Origin: Pseudomonas fuscovaginae SE-1
GTDB taxonomy: Bacteria; Pseudomonadota; Gammaproteobacteria; Pseudomonadales; Pseudomonadaceae
DNA length: 44,662 nt
NCBI RefSeq assembly: GCF_000364705.1
Contig: NZ_AQOH01000078.1
Location: forward strand, 1-44,662
Reading direction: 5' to 3'
In this document: piece after piece, positions 36,290-44,619 of the stretch
Position numbering within the stretch: position 1 is the stretch's first letter
Layout of the letters: every line of letters begins with the position of its first letter
The notes under the pieces: model-generated
Seen by the model: only the letters and a program-made list of their open reading frames with translations
Told to the model about the DNA's origin: nothing
The model's database searches: none
Position numbers and translations under genes: made by a program

Positions 36290-37990
36290 TTATTTTCCGG
36301 TAATCATCGGCAGGTTCAGGCCCTGCTCCTTCGCGCAGTCGATAGCGATCTGATAGCCGGCATCGGCATGACGCATGACCCCGGTCGCCGGGTCGTTGTG
36401 CAGTACACGGGCGATCCGCGCGGCCGCCTCGTCGGTACCGTCGCAGACGATGACCATGCCCGAGTGCTGGGAGAAGCCCATGCCGACGCCGCCGCCGTGG
36501 TGCAGCGAAACCCAGGTCGCGCCGCTGGCGGTGTTGAGCAGGGCGTTGAGCAGCGGCCAGTCGGAGACGGCATCGGAACCGTCCTGCATCGACTCGGTTT
36601 CACGGTTGGGGCTTGCCACCGAGCCGGAGTCCAGGTGGTCGCGACCGATCACGATCGGCGCCGACAGCTCGCCGCTGCGGACCATTTCGTTGAATGCCAG
36701 GCCGAGCTTGGCGCGCAGGCCCAGGCCAACCCAGCAGATACGCGCCGGCAGGCCCTGGAAGCTGATGCGCTCGCGCGCCATGTCCAGCCAGTTGTGCAGG
36801 TGGGCGTCGTCCGGGATCAGTTCCTTGACCTTGGCGTCGGTCTTGTAGATGTCCTGCGGATCGCCCGACAGCGCCGCCCAGCGGAACGGGCCGATGCCAC
36901 GGCAGAACAGCGGACGGATGTAGGCCGGTACGAAGCCGGGGAAGTCGAAGGCGTTCTCGACGCCCTCTTCCTGGGCCATCTGGCGGATGTTGTTGCCGTA
37001 GTCGAAGGTCGGGATGCCTTGTTTCTGGAACGCCAGCATCGCCTTGACGTGCACCGCCATCGACTGCTTGGCGGCCTTCACCACGGCGGCCGGTTCGGTC
37101 TGCGCGCGGGCGCGGTACTCTTCCCAGGTCCAGCCGGCCGGCAGGTAGCCGTTGAGCGGGTCGTGGGCGCTGGTCTGGTCGGTGACCATGTCCGGGCGCA
37201 CGCCGCGACGAACCAGTTCCGGGAGGATTTCGGCGGCGTTGCCACACAGGGCGATGGAGATCGCCTTGCCTTCGGCGGTGTACTTGGCGATACGGGCCAG
37301 GGCGTCATCCAGGTCCTTGGCCTGCTCGTCGACGTAGCGGGTCTTGAGACGGAAGTCGATGCTGGTCTGCTGGCACTCGATGTTCAGCGAACAGGCTCCG
37401 GCCAGGGTCGCGGCCAGCGGCTGGGCGCCACCCATGCCACCGAGGCCGGCGGTCAGGACCCAGCGGCCCTTGAGGTTGTTGTCGTAGTGCTGGCGGCCGG
37501 CTTCGACGAAGGTTTCATAGGTGCCCTGGACGATGCCCTGACTGCCGATGTAGATCCAGCTGCCGGCGGTCATCTGGCCGTACATGGCCAGGCCCTTGGC
37601 ATCCAGTTCGTTGAAGTGTTCCCAGGTGGCCCAGTGCGGCACCAGGTTGGAGTTGGCGATCAGCACGCGCGGGGCGTTGCTGTGGGTCTTGAACACGCCG
37701 ACCGGCTTGCCGGACTGGACCAGCAGGGTTTCGTCGTCATTCAGGTGGGTCAGGCTTTCGACGATCTTGTCGTAGCACTCCCAGTTGCGCGCGGCGCGAC
37801 CGATACCACCGTACACCACCAGTTCCTTGGGGTTCTCGGCCACCTGCGGGTCGAGGTTGTTCATCAGCATCCGCAGCGGCGCTTCGGTCAGCCAGCTCTT
37901 GGCGGTCAGCTTGTTGCCACGGGCGGCACGGATTTCGACGTCACGGCGCTTGGTGAAGGTGGCGGTAGGTTTCTGGGTATTCTCAGTCAC
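36290..37990 (-). CDS. hutU: Urocanate hydratase HutU
   Basis: NAD-dependent urocanase, second step of the pathway: urocanate to imidazolonepropionate. The 566-residue cytosolic protein is highly conserved, with [20 protein letters not shown] near residue 24, [14 protein letters not shown], the dinucleotide-binding [12 protein letters not shown], and [11 protein letters not shown]. The start is GTG 37990, placed after GAGGAG at good spacing; a frame reaching 38065 has no ribosome site. First gene of the catabolic operon, about 140 bp downstream of a sigma-54 promoter candidate overlapped by a HutC-type operator. Confidence 0.96.
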   Translation of the reverse strand: MTENTQKPTATFTKRRDVEIRAARGNKLTAKSWLTEAPLRMLMNNLDPQVAENPKELVVYGGIGRAARNWECYDKIVESLTHLNDDETLLVQSGKPVGVFKTHSNAPRVLIANSNLVPHWATWEHFNELDAKGLAMYGQMTAGSWIYIGSQGIVQGTYETFVEAGRQHYDNNLKGRWVLTAGLGGMGGAQPLAATLAGACSLNIECQQTSIDFRLKTRYVDEQAKDLDDALARIAKYTAEGKAISIALCGNAAEILPELVRRGVRPDMVTDQTSAHDPLNGYLPAGWTWEEYRARAQTEPAAVVKAAKQSMAVHVKAMLAFQKQGIPTFDYGNNIRQMAQEEGVENAFDFPGFVPAYIRPLFCRGIGPFRWAALSGDPQDIYKTDAKVKELIPDDAHLHNWLDMARERISFQGLPARICWVGLGLRAKLGLAFNEMVRSGELSAPIVIGRDHLDSGSVASPNRETESMQDGSDAVSDWPLLNALLNTASGATWVSLHHGGGVGMGFSQHSGMVIVCDGTDEAAARIARVLHNDPATGVMRHADAGYQIAIDCAKEQGLNLPMITGK

Positions 37991-38124
37991 GAAAAAACTC
38001 CTCTGCGATCGTCCGAACCCGCCCAGGCAGTGGGCAAGCGAGCCAGTGCCGGAGATACCCGGCACAAGCGGAAACTAGGTGGGTGCGCGACGCCTCCCTG
38101 ACGACTCATACGCACACATATTTA

Positions 38125-38138
38125 CTTGTACATACAAG
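38125..38138 (-). promoter_or_regulatory. HutC operator at the hutU promoter
   Basis: CTTGTACATACAAG has perfect 6-bp half sites around CA and matches the Hut repressor core TGTA-N2-TACA. It covers the predicted sigma-54 transcription start of hutU (near 38132). Confidence 0.75.
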
Positions 38139-38142
38139 CATA

Positions 38143-38158
38143 TGCAATCAAGCGGCCA
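38143..38158 (-). promoter_or_regulatory. hutU: Sigma-54 promoter of the hutU operon
   Basis: On the minus strand TGGCCGCTTGATTGCA matches TGGCACG-N4-TTGCW, with the invariant GG and GC 10 bp apart and a perfect TTGCA. hutU expression is known to need RpoN with CbrB/NtrC in P. fluorescens; this is the obvious candidate site. Confidence 0.7.
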
Positions 38159-38270
38159 ACTTGACAAACGAGCGCTGAAGAATTGTTCAGAATAGTCGCC
38201 AGGGGCCGTGGGACGTGGCTTTGAGAGGACAATGAATGTGTAGGACGAAGCGGGACTGGATGCAGGAAGC

Positions 38271-38316
38271 TGTTACCGAAAAAGGTTTTTGCGCCACGCT
38301 GGGGCGTTCGGTAACA
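38271..38316. repeat. 10-bp inverted repeat upstream of the hutU promoter
   Basis: TGTTACCGAA (38271-38280) and TTCGGTAACA (38307-38316) are exact inverses 26 bp apart. They lie about 115-160 bp upstream of the sigma-54 box, where enhancer sites for CbrB or NtrC would be expected, but could also be repeat remnants. Confidence 0.4.
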
Positions 38317-38341
38317 AAATGGTGCACACCTGAAGTGCCTA

Positions 38342-38451
38342 CGATCGTTCCCACGCTCCGCGTGGAAACGCAGCCCAGTGACGCTCTGCGTCACAAGAGC
38401 GGACGCCGAGCGTCCTGAGAGGCATTCCCACGCAGAGCGTGGGAACGATCG
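38342..38451. repeat. 110-bp palindromic intergenic repeat between hutD and hutU
   Basis: Outer arms CGATCGTTCCCACGCTC (38342-38358) and its exact inverse (38435-38451) enclose several small hairpins: CCACGCTCCGCGTGG, GTGACGCTCTGCGTCAC and GGACGCCGAGCGTCC. This is a common P. fluorescens-group intergenic repeat. Together with the 10-bp inverted repeat and the promoter it fills the 520-bp hutD-hutU gap; no protein gene is supported there. Confidence 0.8.
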
Positions 38452-38510
38452 GGCCACCTACGGTGGGAGCCGGGGCGCGCCCCCCAAATAGAGTGGGGGA
38501 TACAGCAGAA

Positions 38511-39089
38511 TCAGGCAGGAATCAGTTCGATCACACAGCAACGACCAGTGACCGCCACTTCCTGAAGCCCGGCGTTACCGTCCAGCCGAAGACAGTCATG
38601 CCGGCCGAGCACTTCGTAACCATTGTCGGCCAGACCGACATGCAACTGGTCGCTGACACTGAAGATCAGCAGCACCGCCGCCGAAGTGAAGAAGCGCTTG
38701 GGTTGCGCGGCCTCCAGCCATTGCAGCCGGGCACTGTAGCGATCCGGGGCGTAGATCAGGTTGAAGTCGCGGATCGGTCCGTCAAGCAGCGTGCAACCGA
38801 CCTGGCTCGCACCGCTGAAGGCAAACGGGTCCAGCGGTAGCAGCGCGCGAGTACGCTGGCCATCGACCTGCAGGGTCATGCCCGCGCCCTGCAGCACGGT
38901 AATGATCCGCTCATAACCGGCAAAGCTGGAAAAGCCACCCGACTCACCGATATCGGCGATCGACAGGCGCCAGCCGAAACCCTCCAGCCCCTCGCCTTCG
39001 TCGCGAGTGATTTCCTCGGTGCTGCCACCGCCGTTTTTCCACGGCATGCGCGGGTAGTCCGCCGCACGCAAGACTTTCAGTGAACTCAT
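38511..39089 (-). CDS. hutD: HutD family cupin protein
   Basis: A 192-residue HutD protein, a double-cupin-like fold conserved in proteobacterial hut loci. In P. fluorescens it is thought to limit the upper level of hut activity; its biochemical role is not settled. The N-terminal signature is MPWKNGGGSTEEITRD (about 15-30), followed by WRLSIADIGESGGFSSFAGYERIITVL. ATG 39089 overlaps the hutC stop by 4 bp, so hutC-hutD is a coupled pair; the frame extending to 39227 lies within hutC and was rejected. Confidence 0.93.
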   Translation of the reverse strand: MSSLKVLRAADYPRMPWKNGGGSTEEITRDEGEGLEGFGWRLSIADIGESGGFSSFAGYERIITVLQGAGMTLQVDGQRTRALLPLDPFAFSGASQVGCTLLDGPIRDFNLIYAPDRYSARLQWLEAAQPKRFFTSAAVLLIFSVSDQLHVGLADNGYEVLGRHDCLRLDGNAGLQEVAVTGRCCVIELIPA

Positions 39090-39835
39090 TTGGTAAAGCG
39101 TCCTTCGAGGCGATGACGGGAACCGGGGTGGATCAACCGGGCGGCCGTCACCGGCTGGCGACCGGACCAGGTGCGCCGGCGAATCATCAGGCACGGCTCG
39201 CTCCGCTCGATCTGCAGCAACTCGCACTCGCTGGCATCGGCGAGAATGGCCTCGACCACATGCTCGCCCTCGGTCAGCGGTGCGACCTGAGACAGGTAGG
39301 CGTAGGGCGTCTGCAGGGTGAAGTCCTGCTTGAGATAGTCCGGCGCCACCAGCGCGTTGACGAAACGATCCTCGATCTGCACCGGGATGTCGTTCTCGAA
39401 ATGTACGATCAATGAATGGAAGACCTTCTGCCCCTCGCGCATGTCCAGGGCCACGGCGCGCTCGGAACCGGCGGTCTCCTCGTCGAGGGTGATGATCTTG
39501 CAGGTATGGCGATGGCCGCGCGAGGCAATCTCGTCGGCGATGTTGTGCACCTCGAACAGCGCCGACTGGGTCTTGGGCTCGGCGACGAAGGTGCCGACAC
39601 CCTGCATGCGCACCAGCAGGCCTTCGGCGGTCAGTTCCCGCAGGGCCCGGTTGATGGTCATGCGGCTGTAGCCCAGTTGCTCCACCAGCTCGCTCTCGGA
39701 CGGCACGCGGTAGTGCGGCGGCCAGTTACCGTTGTCGATCTGCTGGGTGATCATCTGTTTGACGCGGGCATATAACGGCGCCGGACTTTCGCCCATGTGG
39801 GCAGCCAGCGGGTTGTTGGCAGGCGGAGTCGGCAC
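39086..39835 (-). CDS. hutC: Histidine utilisation repressor HutC (GntR/HutC family)
   Basis: Urocanate-responsive repressor of the hut genes. The 249-residue protein has an N-terminal GntR winged helix (about 20-85: RVPSESELVEQLGYSRMTIN and RMQGVGTFVAEP) and a C-terminal UTRA ligand-binding domain (about 105-245). The start is GTG 39835, with AAGGA upstream, giving MPTPPANNPLAA as in relatives; ATG 39796 is a weaker alternative without a ribosome site. It is divergent from hutF across a 142-bp region with an operator, which suggests autoregulation. hutD follows with a 4-bp overlap. Confidence 0.94.
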   Translation of the reverse strand: MPTPPANNPLAAHMGESPAPLYARVKQMITQQIDNGNWPPHYRVPSESELVEQLGYSRMTINRALRELTAEGLLVRMQGVGTFVAEPKTQSALFEVHNIADEIASRGHRHTCKIITLDEETAGSERAVALDMREGQKVFHSLIVHFENDIPVQIEDRFVNALVAPDYLKQDFTLQTPYAYLSQVAPLTEGEHVVEAILADASECELLQIERSEPCLMIRRRTWSGRQPVTAARLIHPGSRHRLEGRFTK

Positions 39836-39914
39836 AGTAAATCCTTGTTCGGTTCCAGGGGTGGCTGTAGTGATGTCACAGGTGTCTGCAGGACAGGATA
39901 CCAGCTTGCCGGAG

Positions 39915-39943
39915 TTTACCGGGCAGGCAAACGTCTGTATATG
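39915..39943 (+). promoter_or_regulatory. Candidate sigma-70 promoter of hutF
   Basis: TTTACC-N17-TATATG has ideal spacing and four of six matches in each box. The -10 lies inside the HutC operator, a simple arrangement for repression. Start would be near 39950. Confidence 0.45.
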
Positions 39944-39951
39944 TATATACA
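39936..39951. promoter_or_regulatory. HutC operator between hutC and hutF
   Basis: TGTATATGTATATACA contains the exact HutC core TGTATATACA (39942-39951) preceded by a second TGTA half site. It can serve both divergent promoters. Confidence 0.75.
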
Positions 39952-39977
39952 AATAACACACGATGGGGTGCTGAACC

Positions 39978-41342
39978 ATGTCCGCCTTCTTTGCCGAACG
40001 CGCGCTGCTGCCTAGTGGATGGGCCAAAAACGTACTGCTTGAGGTCGACGCCCAGGGCGTACTGACCCGCGTCGAGGCCGATTCCGCAGCGCAGGCCGCC
40101 GAACGGCTGGGCGGCCCGCTGCTGCCGGGCATGCCGAACCTGCACTCGCACGCCTTTCAGCGGGCGATGGCCGGGCTGGCGGAAGTCGCCGGCAACCCGA
40201 ACGACAGCTTCTGGACCTGGCGCGACCTGATGTACCGGCTGGTGGGCAGGATCAGCCCGGAGCAGATGGGCATCATCGCCCGCCAGCTCTACATCGAGAT
40301 GCTCAAGGCCGGCTACACCTCGGTGGCCGAGTTCCACTATGTGCATCACGACACCAACGGCCAGCCCTACGCCGACCCGGCCGAACTGGCCCTGCGCATC
40401 AGCCAGGCGGCCACGGACGCCGGCATTGGCCTGACCCTGCTGCCGGTGCTCTACAGCCACTCCGGGTTTGGCGGCCAGGCGCCCAACGACGGCCAGCGGC
40501 GCTTCATCAACAGCACCGAGAACTACCTGAAGCTACAGGCACGCTTGCAGCCCTTGCTGGCAGGACAGCCGGCCCAGGCCCTGGGTCTGTGCTTCCACTC
40601 GCTGCGCGCGGTCACCCCGCGGCAGATCAGCGAAGTGCTGGCCGCCAGCGACCGGCACTGCCCGGTGCACATCCACATAGCCGAACAGCAGAAGGAAGTC
40701 GACGACTGCCTGGCCTGGAGCGGCAAGCGGCCGCTGCAATGGCTTTACGACAACGTCGAGGTGAATCCGCGCTGGTGCCTGGTGCACGCCACTCATGCCG
40801 ACGCCGAGGAAGTCGGCCGAATGGCCCGCAGCCGGGCGATTGCCGGCCTGTGCCTGACCACAGAGGCCAACCTGGGCGACGGGATTTTCCCGGCGGTGGA
40901 CTTCCTCGCCCAGGGCGGACGGCTGGGCATCGGTTCCGACAGCCATGTGTCACTGAGCGTGGTCGAGGAACTGCGCTGGCTGGAATATGGCCAGCGCCTG
41001 CGCGACCAGCGGCGCAACCGCCTGTATCGGGCCGATCAGCCGATGGTGGGGCGCACGCTGTTCGATGCGGCGCTGGAAGGCGGTGCCCAGGCACTCGGCC
41101 AGGCCATTGGCGGCCTGGCAGTGGGCAAGCGCGCCGACTGGCTGGTACTCGACGGCAACAACCCGTACCTGGCGACCGCCGAGGGCGACGGCATTCTCAA
41201 TCGCTGGCTGTTCGCCGGCGGTGATCGCCAGGTGCGTGACGTGATGGTGAACGGCCAGTGGGCGGTACGCGGTGGCCGACATGCGGGAGAAGAGGAAAGC
41301 GCGCGAGCCTTCGCCCAGGTCTTGCGTGAACTGCTGAACTGA
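39978..41342 (+). CDS. hutF: Formimidoylglutamate deiminase HutF
   Basis: Amidohydrolase that deiminates N-formiminoglutamate to N-formylglutamate, the substrate of HutG; its presence shows the five-step form of the pathway. The 454-residue protein has the zinc-binding HxH in LHSHAFQR (His56, His58), HIHIAEQQKEV in the middle, and the metal Asp in GSDSHVSLS. ATG 39978 follows GGGGTG. It is transcribed alone, divergent from hutC. The 185-bp region downstream contains only degenerate REP-like sequence. Confidence 0.96.
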   Translation: MSAFFAERALLPSGWAKNVLLEVDAQGVLTRVEADSAAQAAERLGGPLLPGMPNLHSHAFQRAMAGLAEVAGNPNDSFWTWRDLMYRLVGRISPEQMGIIARQLYIEMLKAGYTSVAEFHYVHHDTNGQPYADPAELALRISQAATDAGIGLTLLPVLYSHSGFGGQAPNDGQRRFINSTENYLKLQARLQPLLAGQPAQALGLCFHSLRAVTPRQISEVLAASDRHCPVHIHIAEQQKEVDDCLAWSGKRPLQWLYDNVEVNPRWCLVHATHADAEEVGRMARSRAIAGLCLTTEANLGDGIFPAVDFLAQGGRLGIGSDSHVSLSVVEELRWLEYGQRLRDQRRNRLYRADQPMVGRTLFDAALEGGAQALGQAIGGLAVGKRADWLVLDGNNPYLATAEGDGILNRWLFAGGDRQVRDVMVNGQWAVRGGRHAGEEESARAFAQVLRELLN

Positions 41343-41359
41343 CGCCAAACACGCTGCCT

Positions 41360-41440
41360 TGTGGGTGTGGGAGCCTCTATGGTTTGGGGCAAGCCTGGCG
41401 GCCCCTTCGCGGGCGAGCCGGCTGCCATGCATGCCTGTGT
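41360..41440. repeat. Degenerate REP-like sequence after hutF
   Basis: The run from GTGTGGGAGCC to CGCGGGCGAGCCGGC has REP-like ends in inverted orientation but many mismatches. It may be a decayed REPIN between the convergent hutF and lipocalin genes. Confidence 0.35.
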
Positions 41441-41527
41441 CGAGCAGCTGTTTCGTGCGCGGCGCGATTCCTGGTGAGAGCCGCCCGGCCGTCTCCCACA
41501 ACCATAGGTACCCGAGCAGCCCCAAAC

Positions 41528-42085
41528 TCAGTGGGACATCTTCGAGTCCGGCGTACGCCAGATCAGCCGGGTCGTGTCATACCCCTGCTGTCGCGCCCGG
41601 CTCAGCAGGTCCTCGCGGGTATCGGCGCTGATCTTGGTACTGCGCGACAGCAGCCACAGGTAGCGCCGGCTCGGGTCGCCGACAATCGCGGTGTGGTAGT
41701 CGTCACCGACATAGAGAATCCAGTAGTTACCCTTGGCCACGCCCGGCAACAACGCGGTGAACCAGTTGTCGAAACGCACCCAGAGCTTGTCGGTCTGCCC
41801 TTCGACCTGCGGCGTCGCGGTGCCCTTGGCCTCTTCCCAGGTCCACTGCTCGGTCAGACAACGGTTGAACACCGCCATTCTGCCATCGGGCATCAGGCTG
41901 TAGCGGGCCTCGGACTGTGCACAATTGCGCTGGAAATACATCGGCATCCGCGCCAGTTCGTACCAGGTGCCCTGGTAACGCTTGAGGTCGACATGACCTG
42001 CGGTCTTGGGCGCCAGATCGTCACCGGACGTAGCGCAACCGGCTAGCAACAAGCCAGCCAAAAGAGTAACCACTAGACGAAACAT
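41528..42085 (-). CDS. blc: Outer-membrane lipoprotein, bacterial lipocalin (Blc)
   Basis: Bacterial lipocalin of 185 residues, thought to bind or carry lipids at the envelope. The signal ends with a lipobox LLAGC (Cys17), followed by the lipocalin motif VDLKRYQGTWYELARMP (about 33-49) with the invariant GxW, and later NYWILYVGDDYHTAIVGDP and RRYLWLLSRS. The next gene upstream, a small lipoprotein, lies 30 bp away in the same direction, so they are likely co-transcribed. Confidence 0.93.
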   Translation of the reverse strand: MFRLVVTLLAGLLLAGCATSGDDLAPKTAGHVDLKRYQGTWYELARMPMYFQRNCAQSEARYSLMPDGRMAVFNRCLTEQWTWEEAKGTATPQVEGQTDKLWVRFDNWFTALLPGVAKGNYWILYVGDDYHTAIVGDPSRRYLWLLSRSTKISADTREDLLSRARQQGYDTTRLIWRTPDSKMSH

Positions 42086-42115
42086 TCTTCTTCTCCCGAG
42101 GGCTTTCGCCCCGGT

Positions 42116-42370
42116 TTACTTCAGGCCTTGCCCGGAAAACATCAGGACTTTGTCACCGGCGTACTGCACGCTGATAAAGCTGTTCTTGTCACCCCAGGTA
42201 CAACTGGACATCCCCAACGCGCCGGAACAATCGGACGGCGAACCGAGCAACGCCTCGACTTCGGCCTTGGGCATGCCCGTGGACAGCTTCGAGTAGTTTG
42301 CCTGGTTGACCTTGCTGCAGGCAGCCAGCAGCACGCAGAACGACAACAGAGCGAGAGAGCGCAACGACAT
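42116..42370 (-). CDS. Small lipoprotein with SmpA/BamE-like motif
   Basis: An 84-residue predicted lipoprotein with signal and lipobox LLAAC (Cys18). The mature part contains YSKLSTGMPKAEVEALLGSP (26-45), the helix-turn segment common to SmpA/OmlA (BamE)-like domains, and ends with CTWGDKNSFISVQYAGDKV. Too short to be BamE itself. Function is unknown, with an envelope role likely. First gene of the pair with blc. Confidence 0.85.
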   Translation of the reverse strand: MSLRSLALLSFCVLLAACSKVNQANYSKLSTGMPKAEVEALLGSPSDCSGALGMSSCTWGDKNSFISVQYAGDKVLMFSGQGLK

Positions 42371-42642
42371 GGGGAGAAACTCCTGGGGACGGAAAGGTCG
42401 GCGCGGGGCCTACCGCAAGCTTAGAAGAGAAAACCGCCATCTGGTTCCCGAACCTACGACCTTTTCTTACAGGGCTTTCCTTTGCAGATCAGCAGTTTTG
42501 CGGATGGAAAAGGCATTTCGTCGGCTTTACCGTCAAGAAACTAATCTTTGACATGACTCTGTCGAGATAGAGAGGCGCGATGCCAGCAAACGTGGCAAAT
42601 TGTCGCCCTTCGTTGACCCGCCTTCCTGCAGACAGCCATTTC

Positions 42643-44535
42643 ATGACCAGAAACATCAAATTCAGCCACAAGATTCTCCTGGCTGCGGCCCTCGTGGTCG
42701 CCGTGGCGTTCGCCTGCTTCATCCTGTTCAACGACTACCGGCAGCGCCAGGCACTGCATGCCAGCACCCAGGCGTCGATGCAGGAACTGGGTAGCCTGAC
42801 CACCAGCAACATCCAGACCTGGCTGGAAAGCCGCATCCAACTGTTGCAGTCGCTGTCCCAGCAGATCGCCGTGGACGGCAGCTCCGCCGACAGCCTCAAG
42901 CGCGCCGTCGGCCTGCCCGCCTACACCGGCAACTTCCAGTTGAGCTACTTCGGCAGTCAGGAAGGCGTGATGTTCTCGGTCCCGGCCGCCACCCGCCCCG
43001 CCGACTACGACCCACGCGCCCGTGGCTGGTACAAGGCGGCCAACGCCGCCCAGCGGACCATCGTCACCGAACCCTATATCGCCGCTTCGTCGGGCAAGCT
43101 GGTGATCACCCTCGCCACGCCGGTTCAGCACGAAGGCAAATTCATTGGCGTGACCGGCGCCGACATCGACCTGGGCAGTGTCAGTGCCATCATCAACTCG
43201 CTGAACTTCGGCGGCCACGGCCATGCCTTCATCGTCAGCGCCGACGGCAAGATCCTGATCCATCCGGACAGCAAGCTGATCCTCAAGAACCTCGCCGAAG
43301 CCTATCCGGGTGACACCCCGAAGATCAGCCCCGGCCTGAAGGAAGTGACGGTGGGCGGCAAGGTCCAGTTCATCTCCTTCACCCACATCAACGGCGTGCC
43401 CTCGGCCGACTGGTACGTGGCGCTGGTGCTGGACCAGGACACCGCCTTCTCGATGCTCAGCGAGTTCCGTACCTCGGCGATCATCGCGATGCTGATCGCC
43501 GTGGTCATCATCATCGCCCTGCTGGGCATGCTGATCCGTGTGCTGATGCAGCCGCTGCACCTGATGGGCCGGGCCATGCACGATATCGCCGAAGGCGAAG
43601 GCGACCTGACCAAGCGCCTGACCATCCACGGCCATGACGAGTTCGGCACCCTGGGCCTGTCGTTCAACCGTTTCGTGGAGCGCATCCACACCTCGATCCG
43701 TGAAGTGGCCTCGGCCACCGGCCAGGTCAACGAGGTCGCCCTGCGGGTGGTCAGCGCCTCCAACTCGTCGATGTTCAACTCCGACCAGCAGGCCAGCCGC
43801 ACCAGCAGCGTGGCTGCGGCGATCAACCAGCTCGGCGCCGCGGCCCAGGAAATCGCCCAGAACGCCGCCCTCGCCTCGCAGCATTCGAGCGAGGCGCGCA
43901 ACCTCGCCGAAGACGGTCAGCAGGTCGTGGACAAGACCATCGGCGCGATGCAGCAACTGTCGGCGCAGATCAGCGATTCCTGCGGCAACATCGAGACGCT
44001 GAACGCCAACACGGCGAACATCGGCCAGATCCTCGAAGTGATCACCAGCATTTCCCAGCAGACCAACCTGCTGGCGCTCAACGCGGCCATCGAGGCGGCA
44101 CGCGCCGGTGAAGCCGGCCGCGGCTTTGCCGTGGTTGCCGACGAGGTGCGCAACCTCGCCCACCGCACCCAGGACTCGGCGCAGCAGGTGCAGAAGATGA
44201 TCGAGGAGTTGCAGGTCGGCGCCCGTGCGGCGGTCACCCTCATGACCGACAGCCAGCGCCAGAGCGAAAGCAGCGTCGGTATCGCCAACCAGGCCGGCGA
44301 ACGACTGGGCAGCGTGACCCAGCGGATCGGCGAGATCGACGGCATGAACCAGTCCGTGGCGACCGCGACCGAGGAGCAGACGGCGGTGGTGGAGTCGATC
44401 AACGTCGACATCAACGAGATCAACACCCTCAACCAGGAAGGCGTGGAGAACCTGCAGGCGACCTTGCGCGCCTGCGCCGACCTGGAGCAGCAGGCGGCAC
44501 GCCTGAAGCACCTGGTGGGCAGTTTCCGGATCTGA
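42643..44535 (+). CDS. Methyl-accepting chemotaxis protein, PctA-type amino-acid receptor
   Basis: Inner-membrane chemoreceptor with a periplasmic dCache_1 sensor. The 630-residue product has helix 1 (about 11-29), the sensor (30-275), helix 2 (about 278-302), HAMP, and a cytoplasmic tip with [20 protein letters not shown]. The dCache amino-acid signature is present: Tyr122, Arg127, Trp129, Tyr130 (YDPRARGWY), Tyr145 (TEPY) and Asp174 (GADIDL), one residue offset from PctA. It should therefore bind amino acids. ATG 42643 is chosen by alignment to PctA (KFSHKILLAA). ATG 42580 has a better ribosome site (GAGAGG) and would add 21 residues, so the start is uncertain. I see no clear promoter or gene in 42371-42579. 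Confidence 0.92.
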   Translation: MTRNIKFSHKILLAAALVVAVAFACFILFNDYRQRQALHASTQASMQELGSLTTSNIQTWLESRIQLLQSLSQQIAVDGSSADSLKRAVGLPAYTGNFQLSYFGSQEGVMFSVPAATRPADYDPRARGWYKAANAAQRTIVTEPYIAASSGKLVITLATPVQHEGKFIGVTGADIDLGSVSAIINSLNFGGHGHAFIVSADGKILIHPDSKLILKNLAEAYPGDTPKISPGLKEVTVGGKVQFISFTHINGVPSADWYVALVLDQDTAFSMLSEFRTSAIIAMLIAVVIIIALLGMLIRVLMQPLHLMGRAMHDIAEGEGDLTKRLTIHGHDEFGTLGLSFNRFVERIHTSIREVASATGQVNEVALRVVSASNSSMFNSDQQASRTSSVAAAINQLGAAAQEIAQNAALASQHSSEARNLAEDGQQVVDKTIGAMQQLSAQISDSCGNIETLNANTANIGQILEVITSISQQTNLLALNAAIEAARAGEAGRGFAVVADEVRNLAHRTQDSAQQVQKMIEELQVGARAAVTLMTDSQRQSESSVGIANQAGERLGSVTQRIGEIDGMNQSVATATEEQTAVVESINVDINEINTLNQEGVENLQATLRACADLEQQAARLKHLVGSFRI

Positions 44536-44619
44536 CGAGCGCGCCGGCGCCTTCGCGGGCGAGCCCTGCTCCTGCAGGCCTGCCAGGCAGTACCGCCTTG
44601 CGGGCACACGGATCCCCCT

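Noticed and set aside
36077..38101. A 674-codon plus-strand frame opposite hutU
   Set aside because: Antisense shadow of hutU in high-GC DNA; it runs through a REPIN and shows no family motif.
38236..38418. A 60-codon ORF in the hutD-hutU gap
   Set aside because: Most of it reads through the palindromic repeat at 38342-38451 and an inverted repeat; no ribosome site or family.
42306..42551. An 81-codon basic ORF upstream of the PctA-like receptor
   Set aside because: It overlaps the small lipoprotein gene on the other strand and has no recognisable motif or good start.
42541..44607. A 688-codon minus-strand frame opposite the PctA-like receptor
   Set aside because: Shadow frame over a fully typical chemoreceptor gene; no domain or ribosome site.
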